Below are positions 1-8,227 of a stretch of DNA of 52,453 nucleotides, piece by piece. Origin of the DNA: Oxalobacteraceae bacterium (GTDB lineage Bacteria; Pseudomonadota; Gammaproteobacteria; Burkholderiales; Burkholderiaceae_D); assembly GCA_027490465.1 (NCBI GenBank), contig JAIXXZ010000067.1:1-52453 (forward strand), read 5' to 3'. The translations under genes were made by a program, and so were the position numbers. Numbering within the stretch: position 1 is the first letter of the stretch; each line of letters opens with the position of its first letter. The notes below the pieces were generated by a model, which worked only from the letters and a program-made list of their open reading frames with translations, was not told where the DNA came from and made no database searches.

Positions 1-830
1 AGCGGCTGGAGTTGATCGGCTGGCTCGTCGGTGCCGACACAAGCAGTCGCCACGATGAAATGCCGGTGGTCCAGGCCGAGGGACATGGAAGCGAACTGAC
101 CGCTGGTCTCGTTAAGTCGAAGTAGAGTTTGCATCAGCAAAGTCCGCAGGCTGCCCTGCAGCGCGCATGCATCCATCAGAAAAAAATTGAACAGCATGCA
201 GGGAAGGTAGGGATGCGCCATTACGCGGCAAGGCAAATCGTCAAACAGGAACTCGATGAATTCCTGTTCTTGCGGAAAATTTTTGATGCCATATGCCGCG
301 CAGAGTTTTTGTAGTGCCTTGCCGTGCCGGTTCAACGGATCAGGCCCATGCGGAAGGCGCGACATCAGCGCGGATGACAACATTTCGCCTGGGAGGCTGT
401 CACTGGTCGGGTCGTCGGCAGGCTGACCAGCGATCAGCGATTGAAGATCTTTCTGGAGCGAGCCTACCAATGCCTCGGTCACTGACAGGTCTTGCGCCTG
501 CCAGATCGGCATGCTGATGCCAGCGCCGTACGGCTCGCTCAGCATCGGTGTCAGCAGATCACCGGTGCGCGCCTCAAAGCCGAAGCGCAGCATGCGCTCC
601 TCAGCATCATCAGATTGGTTTGGATTCTGGTCCGATGATCCTACCCATACGCTGATGCGGCGGTTCGGCCAATGCTCCAGGCGGTGTTTCCCAACAATCA
701 GTTGATCAGTCACCTGAAAATAAGCGTCGGAGTGCGCATGCATGCGCTCATGCTCGGCCATGGCAGTACCATCGCTGTCAGGTGCATCCGACATGAACAA
801 ATCGAACCATGTGTCGCCAGATATAGCCAA
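1..830 (-). CDS. Partial protein, possible type III secretion chaperone (CesT-like C-terminal half)
   Basis: The frame is open from a TTG at 830-828 to the window edge, so about 276 residues are visible and the C-terminus is missing. GAGG stands 7 nt before the TTG; an in-frame ATG lies at 794-792 without a clear ribosome site. I do not recognise the N-terminal part. From roughly residue 175 on, a run of hydrophobic strands is followed by a helix reading TLLMQTLLRLNETS and then MSLGLDHRHFIV, which resembles the helix-plus-strand end of CesT/Tir-type secretion chaperones (LLxLN, then LxLDxxG). That family binds one effector and keeps it secretion-competent in the cytoplasm. The assignment is by eye only. 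The AT-rich unknown gene at 1508-2905, divergent from it, could be a partner. The frame is convincing; the function is tentative. Confidence 0.5.
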   Translation of the reverse strand, partial: MAISGDTWFDLFMSDAPDSDGTAMAEHERMHAHSDAYFQVTDQLIVGKHRLEHWPNRRISVWVGSSDQNPNQSDDAEERMLRFGFEARTGDLLTPMLSEPYGAGISMPIWQAQDLSVTEALVGSLQKDLQSLIAGQPADDPTSDSLPGEMLSSALMSRLPHGPDPLNRHGKALQKLCAAYGIKNFPQEQEFIEFLFDDLPCRVMAHPYLPCMLFNFFLMDACALQGSLRTLLMQTLLRLNETSGQFASMSLGLDHRHFIVATACVGTDEPADQLQP

Positions 831-840
831 GTGTGATCCT

Positions 841-1357
841 CTATTTAACCGGCTGCGAAACTGGAAGGCCTTTCACCTTATCCCGGTACCCGCGTGAGTA
901 AAGAACCTCTTCAGAAGGATGGGCGGCTTGATAGGTAATCCCGCGCTCACGATAGCGCGTCTTGATACCAGCCAGTTCAGCGATGACATACTAGTGTTGC
1001 GAATTCGTTGCACCGGAAGTCTTGTCATTGCCAAGGATGATGTTCAAAATCCGCCACGGCATCTGGTACTGGCTTTGTTCGAACAAAATCTTTTTCGCTA
1101 TCAGTTTTTTTGAGGCCTATGTCCTGTCGCTCAGTTCGTGGTGCGCTACTTGCTTAAGACCAGTGCCCTTGGGAATCCGTCCAAGCGCGCTGGCTCGACT
1201 TTGGTGTCTTCAGCGATCTTGCCCTGAGTTCATCTGCCAATCGAATCGCCGAAACGTTAAAAATCTTCTCCATATCGTCGGTACCCATCTCTACAACGGC
1301 AAGCAGAAACTCGGCGTTGCCAACCAGGCGGAACTCACGCTGATCGCTGTGCGACAT
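841..1357 (-). pseudogene. Decayed minus-strand gene remnant(s)
   Basis: Between the partial chaperone-like gene and the AT-rich gene I see no intact gene. On the minus strand, one frame reads protein-like from about 1200 to a TAG at 843-841 but is broken by TAG at 1119-1117 and 993-991. Its last 50 residues (YVIAELAGIKTRYRERG, then GYRDKVKGLPVS) look like a real C-terminus, and they end 11 nt before the next start. Another frame, 1357-1154, gives a plausible N-terminal stretch (EFLLAVVEMGTDDMEKIF). The likely reading is one gene disabled by a frameshift and stops. The family is unknown to me. Confidence 0.35.
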
Positions 1358-1507
1358 GGCTTGATTGAGTTGTAGTCAATCCGTTACGCGCTTTGTAGTA
1401 CACCAGACATCCATCGATAAACTGACTGTTTCAGGCAAGTCTTTTACCATCGTATTGGCGATATAGGCCCTTACTTACTTCTTAGGGCTGCTGATTCAGG
1501 GATGTCT

Positions 1508-2905
1508 ATGCAGCCGGCCGCGACAAAAGCCAATTCTTATTCAAACAACACAGTCTTGAAGTCTGTGGGGGAGAGGCATCTCGGGCTGAAAAACGAAATC
1601 AAATTTGATCGTGAAAAAGGTTTTATTTTCATCAATCCCCGTTTATACATACAAGAAAATGATCATCAAACTGCATCTAGCCTGATAGGAAAAATAACAC
1701 AAAAATTTAATGGACTCATCAGTCGCTACCATGAATGGCGGGCAAAAGAATGGTTTGTCGGATTCGTGGAAAAAAATTTTGAAAAAAATAAAAAGACAAG
1801 GGATCTGCTTGATTCTATAAAGAGTGGCGGAAGAGTTTTATCATCTAATTTGCTGGAAACTCTTGTTGATGAAGACTATAAAATTTCTTCGGTTGAATCC
1901 AAATTCCAGGCAGATGGGTCACTCAGATCGCGCTATTTGATAGACAATAAAGATCAAGTTATAGACAAGCTCATCACGGCTGATTTGAAAAATAAGGGGT
2001 TTTCTGATGATGCTATTGGCGCATTCCTAAATTTTTATCATTATTCTGACCAATACTGGAACCCAGGATCATTCAAAGACGTGATGGAATTTCTGAATCA
2101 GTATTCAGATAGCGGTTCGTCGAATTCATCAGTTTTCCTGATACCCGCATTGCAGAAGAGGGTAGTGGCAATGCGGCTTGCCGCTACTGATTTTGATGCT
2201 TTTCAACAAAAAAGCGCTCAAATTAAAATGCGTGAAAATCAAGGTGTGCCAGCTGATGTTACAGGCTCTCCTAAATTTTCAAGAAAAGATTTGTGTGATC
2301 ACTTAAAAACTTCTTGGCGTCTCTCTGAAATTGAAAAAAATAAAGACGATAATTTGAACAATGTTTTAAAAAATCCTTTGCAAGATGCTTTTCTTCGCTA
2401 TTTAGAAACCGGAACAAAAAATATGGACTCTGTTTCTTTGGAAAATTTAATTAGTTATCCGCAGCGAATAAAATTATATCCGCATCTTTACGGATTTCCC
2501 GGTGGTTCTAAGACGAATAATGACGGACTAAGAAGAATATTTAATGATGTGGTCGATGAGTTAACAGTCATGTCAAATCAAAGGAAATCAGGGGAAATTG
2601 ACGTCGAAGCGATAGACAAGGATTTGCTTGAAATTTCAATGAAAAAAATAATGTCTAATTTTCTGAAGCATAGGAACGTTTTGGGAATTCTTGTATTTCC
2701 GGATATGGTTGAGTATGGAAAGTCTTTGGATAAAAAAATACTAAATCAAGAAAACAAGGATGCTTTTGTTGCTGTCGCTAAGGTTGACCTTCAAAAAGTT
2801 GCTGAATTTTCGGGGCTTTCAGAGGAGGAAAAATTAAATTTCTCTCGTTTAATTGAAAAATTAAAGATAGATTTATTAGAAGTAGATTCTTCTCTTGCGT
2901 TTTGA
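1508..2905 (+). CDS. Unknown AT-rich protein, candidate secreted effector
   Basis: About 465 residues, not recognised. CAGGGA lies 6 nt before the ATG at 1508, better than the ATG at 1502 (which would add Met-Ser). Base composition is visibly AT-rich, with many AAA, AAT and TTT codons, unlike every other gene in the window, so recent transfer is likely. The first 20 residues are rich in Ser, Asn, Thr and Ala and lack a Sec signal peptide or membrane segment. The rest is hydrophilic, Lys/Asp/Asn-rich and probably largely helical. No catalytic motif stands out. An amphipathic Ser/Asn-rich start, foreign composition and a chaperone-like divergent neighbour fit a type III effector, but that is inference. 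It could equally be a phage or toxin-type cargo protein. Confidence 0.75.
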   Translation: MQPAATKANSYSNNTVLKSVGERHLGLKNEIKFDREKGFIFINPRLYIQENDHQTASSLIGKITQKFNGLISRYHEWRAKEWFVGFVEKNFEKNKKTRDLLDSIKSGGRVLSSNLLETLVDEDYKISSVESKFQADGSLRSRYLIDNKDQVIDKLITADLKNKGFSDDAIGAFLNFYHYSDQYWNPGSFKDVMEFLNQYSDSGSSNSSVFLIPALQKRVVAMRLAATDFDAFQQKSAQIKMRENQGVPADVTGSPKFSRKDLCDHLKTSWRLSEIEKNKDDNLNNVLKNPLQDAFLRYLETGTKNMDSVSLENLISYPQRIKLYPHLYGFPGGSKTNNDGLRRIFNDVVDELTVMSNQRKSGEIDVEAIDKDLLEISMKKIMSNFLKHRNVLGILVFPDMVEYGKSLDKKILNQENKDAFVAVAKVDLQKVAEFSGLSEEEKLNFSRLIEKLKIDLLEVDSSLAF

Positions 2906-3003
2906 ATTTTTCTTCATTCAAATGCATTCAATCCCTGATAGGTCAGCCTCCTAAATCAGTAAATGTTGATGAGGCGCAGCTCTTTGATGATGGGGGTGTT
3001 AAC

Positions 3004-3396
3004 TTGAAAACTTCTTTGAAATATTTTGTACAGTGCCTTGCGCTTATGAGCGCATTTTCATTCAATCATGCACTCGCTGAACCCAACATCAGCTGGGGTA
3101 TCACCATCACCGGTGGCACGCCGCCACCCGACATGCGAAACGAACCTATTCCACCCCCACGCGCCGGTTATGTGTGGATACCCGGTTACTGGAATTGGCA
3201 GAGCGGTGCGCATGTCTGGGTATCCGGTCGCTGGGAGAGGCAAAGGACAGGTTACGTCTATGCCGAGCCCGTTTGGCGTGAAGGACCCAAAGGTTGGGAG
3301 TTGCATCGTGGTGGGTGGCGTCCCGGTGGCAAGGATAGGCATAGGCACGGGGGAGGTCACTGTCCTCCTGGTCAGCAGAAAAAAGGTAATTGCTGA
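3004..3396 (+). CDS. Secreted WXXGXW-repeat protein
   Basis: About 130 residues from a TTG preceded by GGGGG at 7 nt. Starting here gives a clean Sec signal peptide (KTSLKYFVQCLALMSAFSF, cleavage near NHALA). The frame is open further upstream to 2902, but that would bury the signal. The mature part has aromatic repeats YVWIPGYWNWQ, HVWVSGRW and YAEPVWREGPKGWELHRGGW, the WXXGXW type found in many small periplasmic or outer-surface proteins of beta- and gammaproteobacteria, followed by a His/Gly/Lys-rich tail ending in Cys. Molecular function is not established for this family. It starts about 100 nt after the AT-rich gene on the same strand, but its composition is closer to the chromosomal norm. 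Confidence 0.75.
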   Translation: MKTSLKYFVQCLALMSAFSFNHALAEPNISWGITITGGTPPPDMRNEPIPPPRAGYVWIPGYWNWQSGAHVWVSGRWERQRTGYVYAEPVWREGPKGWELHRGGWRPGGKDRHRHGGGHCPPGQQKKGNC

Positions 3397-3577
3397 AACA
3401 GGTACTCATTCAATCTATGTTTGACGCTGTGCCATCACAGCGGTGTAACACGGGTACCCATCGGCGTCGAATCTGATTCAATGAAATTTGATTGGAACGC
3501 TGTCCGACCGTTTCTGGGCAGCTAGCGGCATCCTTCGGTATCATGCCTGCACAACAACACTAAAGCAGGCAGACACG

Positions 3578-4726
3578 ATGCACTTCACCCAAGCAATCAA
3601 TATTGCCGACCTGCGCGCTATTGCGCGGCGCAAGCTTCCACGTTCCGTTTTCGGGTTTATCGATGGTGGCGCCCATGACGAGCGCACCCTGCGTGACAAT
3701 GAAGCCGATCTCGCCAGACTGCGCTTTGCACCACGGGTGATGGTGGATGTCAGTCAGAGAAAGCAGTCTGTAGAGATTCTCGGCGATTCACTGAGTTCAC
3801 CGATGATCTTGGGGCCCACTGGTCTGGCGGGGCTGTTGTGGCCAGAGGGTGATCTGCACATCGCACGCGCGACTGAGACTGCCGGTGTAGGCTTTTGTCA
3901 GTCCACCAATTCCAATTGCAGCATCGAACAGCTGGCGCAGCGCGGCCGCAAAGATTTCTGGTTTCAGCTGTATATCCAGAAGGACCGGGGTATGACCGAT
4001 GCGCTGATACAGCGTGCCTGGGACGCCGGTTCCCGCGTGCTGGTGGTCACCGTTGATCTGCCATTGCAGGGGCCGCGCGAGCGTGACATACGCAATGGCT
4101 TCACGGTGCCGCCGCGCATAGGGCTCGATAATATTTTTGACTATGCGAGCAAACTGGGCTGGTTAATGCGATTGGCCAGTGGCCCGCGCTTCACCTTTGG
4201 CAATCTCGATAATCCTGAAGCGCCCGCACAAAAGCTAGTCTCCTTGGCGCAGCACATCAGCGCGTCCTTTGATGCGTCCGTCAACTGGAAAGATCTGGAG
4301 TGGCTACGTCAGCGCTGGCAGGGTCGCATTGCCGTGAAGGGCATTTTGCGAGCCGATGATGCGGTACGCGCGATGTCGAATGGCGCAGATGCAGTCATGG
4401 TGTCCAATCACGGTGGCCGTCAGCTTGATGGTGTGCCTTCGGCAGCAGCAGCCCTGCCTGCGATTGTTGATGCCGTCAACGGCAAGATGCAAGTTTTGAT
4501 GGATGGTGGCATCCGTCGTGGCAGCGATGTCGTCAAAGCGCTGGCCCTGGGTGCTGACGCCTGTCTGATCGGTCGCGCCGGTTTGTATGGACTGGCCAGT
4601 GGCGGACAAGCGGGTGTGGAAAAAGCGATCACCCTGTTGAAAAAAGAGATAGACATCACACTGGCGCTGCTGGGTGTGCCTGATGTTGCAGATCTGGATC
4701 GCTCGGCACTTTTTGAGGAACGCTAG
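3578..4726 (+). CDS. FMN-dependent 2-hydroxyacid dehydrogenase/oxidase (LldD/MdlB family)
   Basis: 382 residues. The frame is open from 3488, but the ATG at 3578 gives the usual family N-terminus (INIADLRAIARRKLP). Members oxidise L-lactate, glycolate, mandelate or similar 2-hydroxyacids to 2-oxoacids with FMN in a TIM barrel. Visible hallmarks: WFQLYIQ (about 128-134), TVDLPLQGPRERD (158-170), the FMN lysine in AVKGIL (K254) and the active-site SNHGGRQLDG with catalytic His278 and Arg281. The family tyrosine that binds the substrate carboxylate (normally in YIDGGA or YASGA) is Phe27 here (GFIDGGA), so substrate or rate may differ. The natural substrate cannot be told from sequence. It appears to be a single-gene unit. 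Confidence 0.9.
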   Translation: MHFTQAINIADLRAIARRKLPRSVFGFIDGGAHDERTLRDNEADLARLRFAPRVMVDVSQRKQSVEILGDSLSSPMILGPTGLAGLLWPEGDLHIARATETAGVGFCQSTNSNCSIEQLAQRGRKDFWFQLYIQKDRGMTDALIQRAWDAGSRVLVVTVDLPLQGPRERDIRNGFTVPPRIGLDNIFDYASKLGWLMRLASGPRFTFGNLDNPEAPAQKLVSLAQHISASFDASVNWKDLEWLRQRWQGRIAVKGILRADDAVRAMSNGADAVMVSNHGGRQLDGVPSAAAALPAIVDAVNGKMQVLMDGGIRRGSDVVKALALGADACLIGRAGLYGLASGGQAGVEKAITLLKKEIDITLALLGVPDVADLDRSALFEER

Positions 4727-4752
4727 CGAGAACTTTAGTGCTGACCTGATAT

Positions 4753-4783
4753 CCGATAGCTATCGGTTCTGCCTCTGAGGCAG
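4753..4783. repeat. Two adjacent short palindromes downstream of the hydroxyacid dehydrogenase gene
   Basis: CCGATAGCTATCGG at 4753-4766 is a perfect 14-bp palindrome. It is followed by CTGCCTCTGAGGCAG at 4769-4783 (7-bp arms around one base). They sit between two plus-strand genes, just before the AGGAG of the next one. They may act as a weak terminator or operator; there is no T-run. Confidence 0.35.
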
Positions 4784-4807
4784 TCAATGATAGGCAGGAG
4801 TCAAAGC

Positions 4808-5092
4808 ATGATCATTCAGCCCAACCCGAGTATGGATAAAGGGGAAGAAGATCCGCATGCGCATTCCTCGTTTGGTGATACCTCGCGATCGGTCACTCCC
4901 AAAGACGTGAATGCGTGCAATGCATCGGCGCAGGATATGACTGAACGGCATTTGCAATCGCATAACCCTGTTGAGAAGCAACAGGACCTGCTTGATGAGG
5001 CGATTGATCTGAGCTTTCCTGCCAGCGATCCGCCTGCCATCGAAAGTGGGATGACTCGCATCCAGGTACCGAAGTCGATAACGAATCCCTAA
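4808..5092 (+). CDS. Small conserved hydrophilic protein with SFPASDPPA motif
   Basis: 94 residues. The ATG at 4808 has a textbook AGGAG at 4796-4800. The protein is acidic and hydrophilic with no signal peptide or membrane span. It ends with a short segment DLLDEAIDLSFPASDPPAI (about residues 60-79), a motif I recognise from many small proteobacterial proteins of unknown function. The N-terminal half (PNPSMDKGEEDPHAH) looks disordered. The stop lies 7 nt from the end of the convergent MFS gene. No function is known to me. Confidence 0.8.
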   Translation: MIIQPNPSMDKGEEDPHAHSSFGDTSRSVTPKDVNACNASAQDMTERHLQSHNPVEKQQDLLDEAIDLSFPASDPPAIESGMTRIQVPKSITNP

Positions 5093-5099
5093 TGAATAT

Positions 5100-6302
5100 T
5101 TAACGCAGCAGATGCACTCGCATACCGATGCCGGCGATCAGCAAGCTCAGCAGTCCGGTAAAGCCCAGTGCCGCCTGCAGTCCCAGCCATTGCGCAATAC
5201 CGCCGAGTAATGGTGGCCCGATCACGCTGCCGGCATAAGTCATGGTGGCAACCCCGGTAATGGCCATCGCGCCTTGCTGACCGGCCGCGCTGAACACGAA
5301 CGGAAATACCAGCGCCAGCCCCAGTCCGGCGATCGCAAAGCCTGTCACTGCAGTCGGGCTCGCGTTGGCAAATACAGCCAGATAAATCCCCATACCGGCC
5401 ATGAGCGCTCCACCGCAAATCAGACGTCGGGCACCCATGGCGGCCTTGAGTCGATCACCATGAAAGCGCGAGAGCAGCATCATGGCGGAGAAGGCCGCCA
5501 GCGACAGTGGTGCAAAGCTCATGGAAGCGCCAAACCGGTCTGTCATGAAAACGCCACTCCAGTTGGCGATACTGCCCTCAGTCATCGCCGCCAACAATCC
5601 CAGCATGCCCAGCAAAGCGTTGTCACCGCGCGGCAGAACAAACAAGGTTTTTTTGGTGACTGATGGATTGCTTGCAACATCCGCACTCAGTCCTCGTACA
5701 CCCAACCAGAGTAGCAGCGCGCAGGGCAGTATCAGCATGCTGAAATGCTGTATCGGCGAGTAATGCAGCCACGCCATGCCACTGCCGAGCATGACACCGC
5801 CAAGACCACCAGCACAGGCGCAGGCATGCAGCCGCGCCATCAACGATCGCGCCTGCAGATTTTCCTGACGGGCTGCGGCCGCATTCATGCCGATATCAAA
5901 AGCACTGGCACTGGCACCCAGCAGAAAAACGGCGAGCATCAGCAGTGGCAGGTTGGGCGCCAGGCCAATCATGAGCAGCAAGAAGAGCAGTGCCAGACCA
6001 GCGATGAAGAGTTTTGTGCGTTGACTAATCCACCCCCTGAAGTGCAGCGACAAGCGTGCCGATAAAGTCGATGAAAACGCTGACGACAGGGCGGCCCCGA
6101 GCCCGCTGCATAACAGCACGATGGAAAGCTCGCCTACGGAGAGTTGTAAAGCATCGCGTAATGCTGGTATACGGCCAGCCCACGACCCCATGATCACGCC
6201 AAAGCACATGAATAGTGCAGATAGCGCCTGCGTGTGCGGCCGCGTTTGGCAGGTTGGTAAGGCTACGAGGGTGGGGGATGGCAAGCAGGCTGTGGGTTGC
6301 AT
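5100..6302 (-). CDS. MFS transporter, YbjJ-like
   Basis: 400 residues with about twelve hydrophobic spans, an inner-membrane secondary carrier of the major facilitator superfamily. The opening GSWAGRIPALRDAL followed by LSVGELSIVLL, and the mid-protein TEGSIANWSGVF, are features I associate with the E. coli YbjJ/fucose-permease-like branch. The substrate is unknown; sugars or small organic acids are typical. The first 28 residues before the first span are Thr/Pro-rich and an internal start is possible, but no better ribosome site was seen. It is convergent with the small protein at 4808 and divergent from the J-domain gene. Confidence 0.85.
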   Translation of the reverse strand: MQPTACLPSPTLVALPTCQTRPHTQALSALFMCFGVIMGSWAGRIPALRDALQLSVGELSIVLLCSGLGAALSSAFSSTLSARLSLHFRGWISQRTKLFIAGLALLFLLLMIGLAPNLPLLMLAVFLLGASASAFDIGMNAAAARQENLQARSLMARLHACACAGGLGGVMLGSGMAWLHYSPIQHFSMLILPCALLLWLGVRGLSADVASNPSVTKKTLFVLPRGDNALLGMLGLLAAMTEGSIANWSGVFMTDRFGASMSFAPLSLAAFSAMMLLSRFHGDRLKAAMGARRLICGGALMAGMGIYLAVFANASPTAVTGFAIAGLGLALVFPFVFSAAGQQGAMAITGVATMTYAGSVIGPPLLGGIAQWLGLQAALGFTGLLSLLIAGIGMRVHLLR

Positions 6303-6615
6303 GAACAGGCGTAGGTGATTGCAGCAGGGAACTCAGCTTTGTTCATGATTCACAGAAATAGTTTCTTGTGAGAAGAGAAATTCGCGCACAGGGTGAGGCA
6401 TGGCGCAGGTACGGCTGGCATCAATACTTTTTGAGTGGCTTGTTGAACAGATACACAAAGGGACTTGCTCAGGCAAAGGTCATGCAGTAGAGCAGCGATT
6501 GTTCGGTAGGGACAAGCTCGGATGAAATTTGGACAAGAAGCAATTTATTGAGGTGACGCAAAGGTGTTTTGTGATTCTCAATTAGCCTTCTTTTATTCTG
6601 ATTTTCGAGCGGTTC
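6303..6615. other. Divergent intergenic region
   Basis: This 313-bp gap separates the MFS gene and the J-domain gene, which point away from each other, so it must hold both promoters. The last 60 bp before the J-domain gene are AT-rich (TTGTGA, then TTTATTCT), a plausible but unproven sigma-70 region. No gene or strong repeat was seen. Confidence 0.4.
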
Positions 6616-7074
6616 ATGAATAGTCCTCACACTCATTACGATAATCTGAAGGTGGCGCGCAACGCGCCCCCCGAGGTGATTCGGGCGGCCTACAAGACAC
6701 TGTGTCAGCAGTTTCATCCTGACCGGCACGGTGGGCACCCGAAGGCTACCCAGACCTTCCAACTCATTAACGCCGCGTATGAAATATTGTCCGACCCGGG
6801 CAAGCGTAAACAACATGATGAGTGGATTGCCAAGGCCGAGGCGCGCGAGCAGGCGCGGCGCGCTGCGCGAACCCAGCCGCGCTGGAATGGTCAGGAGCGA
6901 CGTCGTTCATTACCCCAAAGACCGCCGGCCAAGCCTGCCTATCGTCTGCGACCCGTACTTCACCCAGCGCGTAACGGCATTCTGCAGTGGGTGATGCATC
7001 AGCCGCGTACGCTGGCTTTATGGGCATCCATTGCGCTCACAGGCATCCTCCTGGTGCTGATTTTTCATCTCTGA
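6616..7074 (+). CDS. J-domain protein with C-terminal membrane anchor
   Basis: 152 residues. Residues 7-70 form a J domain: YDNLKVARNAPPEVIRAAYK, then the obligatory HPD at 34-36, then INAAYEILSDPGKRKQHDEW. J domains stimulate ATP hydrolysis by Hsp70 (DnaK). A basic linker rich in Arg and Ala (75-125) follows. The last 20 residues (ASIALTGILLVLIFHL) form one hydrophobic helix, so the protein is probably tail-anchored in the inner membrane with the J domain in the cytoplasm. There are no zinc-finger or substrate-binding domains, so it is not DnaJ itself but a specialised co-chaperone that would recruit DnaK to the membrane. The ribosome site is weak (AGCGG). No chaperone partner is encoded nearby. 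Confidence 0.88.
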   Translation: MNSPHTHYDNLKVARNAPPEVIRAAYKTLCQQFHPDRHGGHPKATQTFQLINAAYEILSDPGKRKQHDEWIAKAEAREQARRAARTQPRWNGQERRRSLPQRPPAKPAYRLRPVLHPARNGILQWVMHQPRTLALWASIALTGILLVLIFHL

Positions 7075-7225
7075 GCGTAGCCTTGAGTTCTGCGGCCGGC
7101 GCGTCGATGACCTCGCCGTGGTGATGAGGCCTTACGGCTTTTTCGTCAGGTATAGTGTCGCTTCGTTCAAAACAGGGCGCAAAACGCTGAACCGCTGCGC
7201 CCCATAAAAAGAAAGCGTGACACGC

Positions 7226-8227
7226 ATGGCCAACGAGGCAAGCGTCGTGCTGCCCGCGCTGGTGCGCATGGGACTGGCAGCCGCCGAGGAACATCCCGAG
7301 ATCGTGCCCCTGACCGGTGGCGTCTCTTCGCTCATCGTGCGCGTTGAAACGCGTAACGGCCCTTTGTGCATCAAACAAGCCCTGCCAGAACTGAAAGTGG
7401 CCTCTCACTGGAGTGCGCCGCTGGCGCGCAATCACGCCGAGCTGGCCTGGATACGCGAAGTGGCACAGACACTCCCAAACGCAGTGCCCGAAATTCTCGG
7501 TGAGGATGCGCAGTCGTATTGTTTTGCAATGCAGTGGCTGGCTCCCGAGCAGCATCCGGTCTGGAAAATACAGTTGCGCGATGGTCAGGTCAGTCCCGAT
7601 TTTGCGGCGCAGGTGGCGCGTCAGCTGGTGCTGATTCATGCGGCGACAGCAAACCAGCCTGCGCTGGCCGAGCGCTTTGCCTATGACCGCAATTTCTTCG
7701 AGCTGCGGCTCGATCCTTATTTCGGCGCCACCGCGCAGGTGCATAGCGATTGCGCACCGATGCTGCAGGCATTGATTGAAAAAACTGCGAGCAATCGTCT
7801 GGCGCTCATTCACGGCGATATCAGCCCGAAAAATATTCTCGCCGGTCCGAGTGGCCCCATTTTTCTGGATGCCGAGTGCGCGGTCTATGGTGATCCTGCG
7901 TTTGATGTGGCGTTTTGCCTGACGCATCTGATTGCCAAATGCCTGTGGCGTCCTGCATCGACGGAAAATTATCTGGCTTGTTTCGATACCTTCGCCGAAC
8001 ACTATCTCGCTGGCGTGCAATGGGAAAGCGTCGCGGCCATCGAGGCGCGCATCGCGACACTGCTGGCGGCGATTTTGCTGGCGCGCGTAGACGGTAAATC
8101 ACCTTTGGAATATCTGACGGAACCCGATCGTACGAAGCTGCGTGCTTTTGCACGCCGCTGGGTATTGTCACCCGCAACCAGGCTCGCTGATATGCGCGCC
8201 GCATGGAAAGAGGAACTTGCTGCATGA
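7226..8227 (+). CDS. APH/choline-kinase-fold phosphotransferase
   Basis: 333 residues from ATG 7226, with AGAAAG about 10 nt upstream; a GTG at 7217 would add three residues. It is an aminoglycoside phosphotransferase-type kinase: the ATP-site lysine is probably K50 (LCIKQAL), the catalytic loop is LIHGDISPKNIL with H196, D198 and N203, the metal-binding aspartate is in FLDAE (D215), and GDPAFDVAF follows. Such kinases phosphorylate hydroxyl groups on small molecules such as choline, methylthioribose, sugars or antibiotics. There is no sign that this one is a resistance gene. Its stop overlaps the next start (ATGA), so it is translationally coupled to the enolase-like gene, and the two probably act on one metabolite series. 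Confidence 0.85.
   Translation: MANEASVVLPALVRMGLAAAEEHPEIVPLTGGVSSLIVRVETRNGPLCIKQALPELKVASHWSAPLARNHAELAWIREVAQTLPNAVPEILGEDAQSYCFAMQWLAPEQHPVWKIQLRDGQVSPDFAAQVARQLVLIHAATANQPALAERFAYDRNFFELRLDPYFGATAQVHSDCAPMLQALIEKTASNRLALIHGDISPKNILAGPSGPIFLDAECAVYGDPAFDVAFCLTHLIAKCLWRPASTENYLACFDTFAEHYLAGVQWESVAAIEARIATLLAAILLARVDGKSPLEYLTEPDRTKLRAFARRWVLSPATRLADMRAAWKEELAA

Noticed and set aside
7037-8020. 327-codon minus-strand open frame opposite the APH-type kinase gene
   Set aside because: It mirrors the codon pattern of the real plus-strand gene, and the translation is rich in Arg, His and Gln with no family motif.
7226-8227. Aminoglycoside resistance gene
   Set aside because: Only the general kinase fold matches; coupling to an enolase-like gene points to metabolism rather than antibiotic inactivation.
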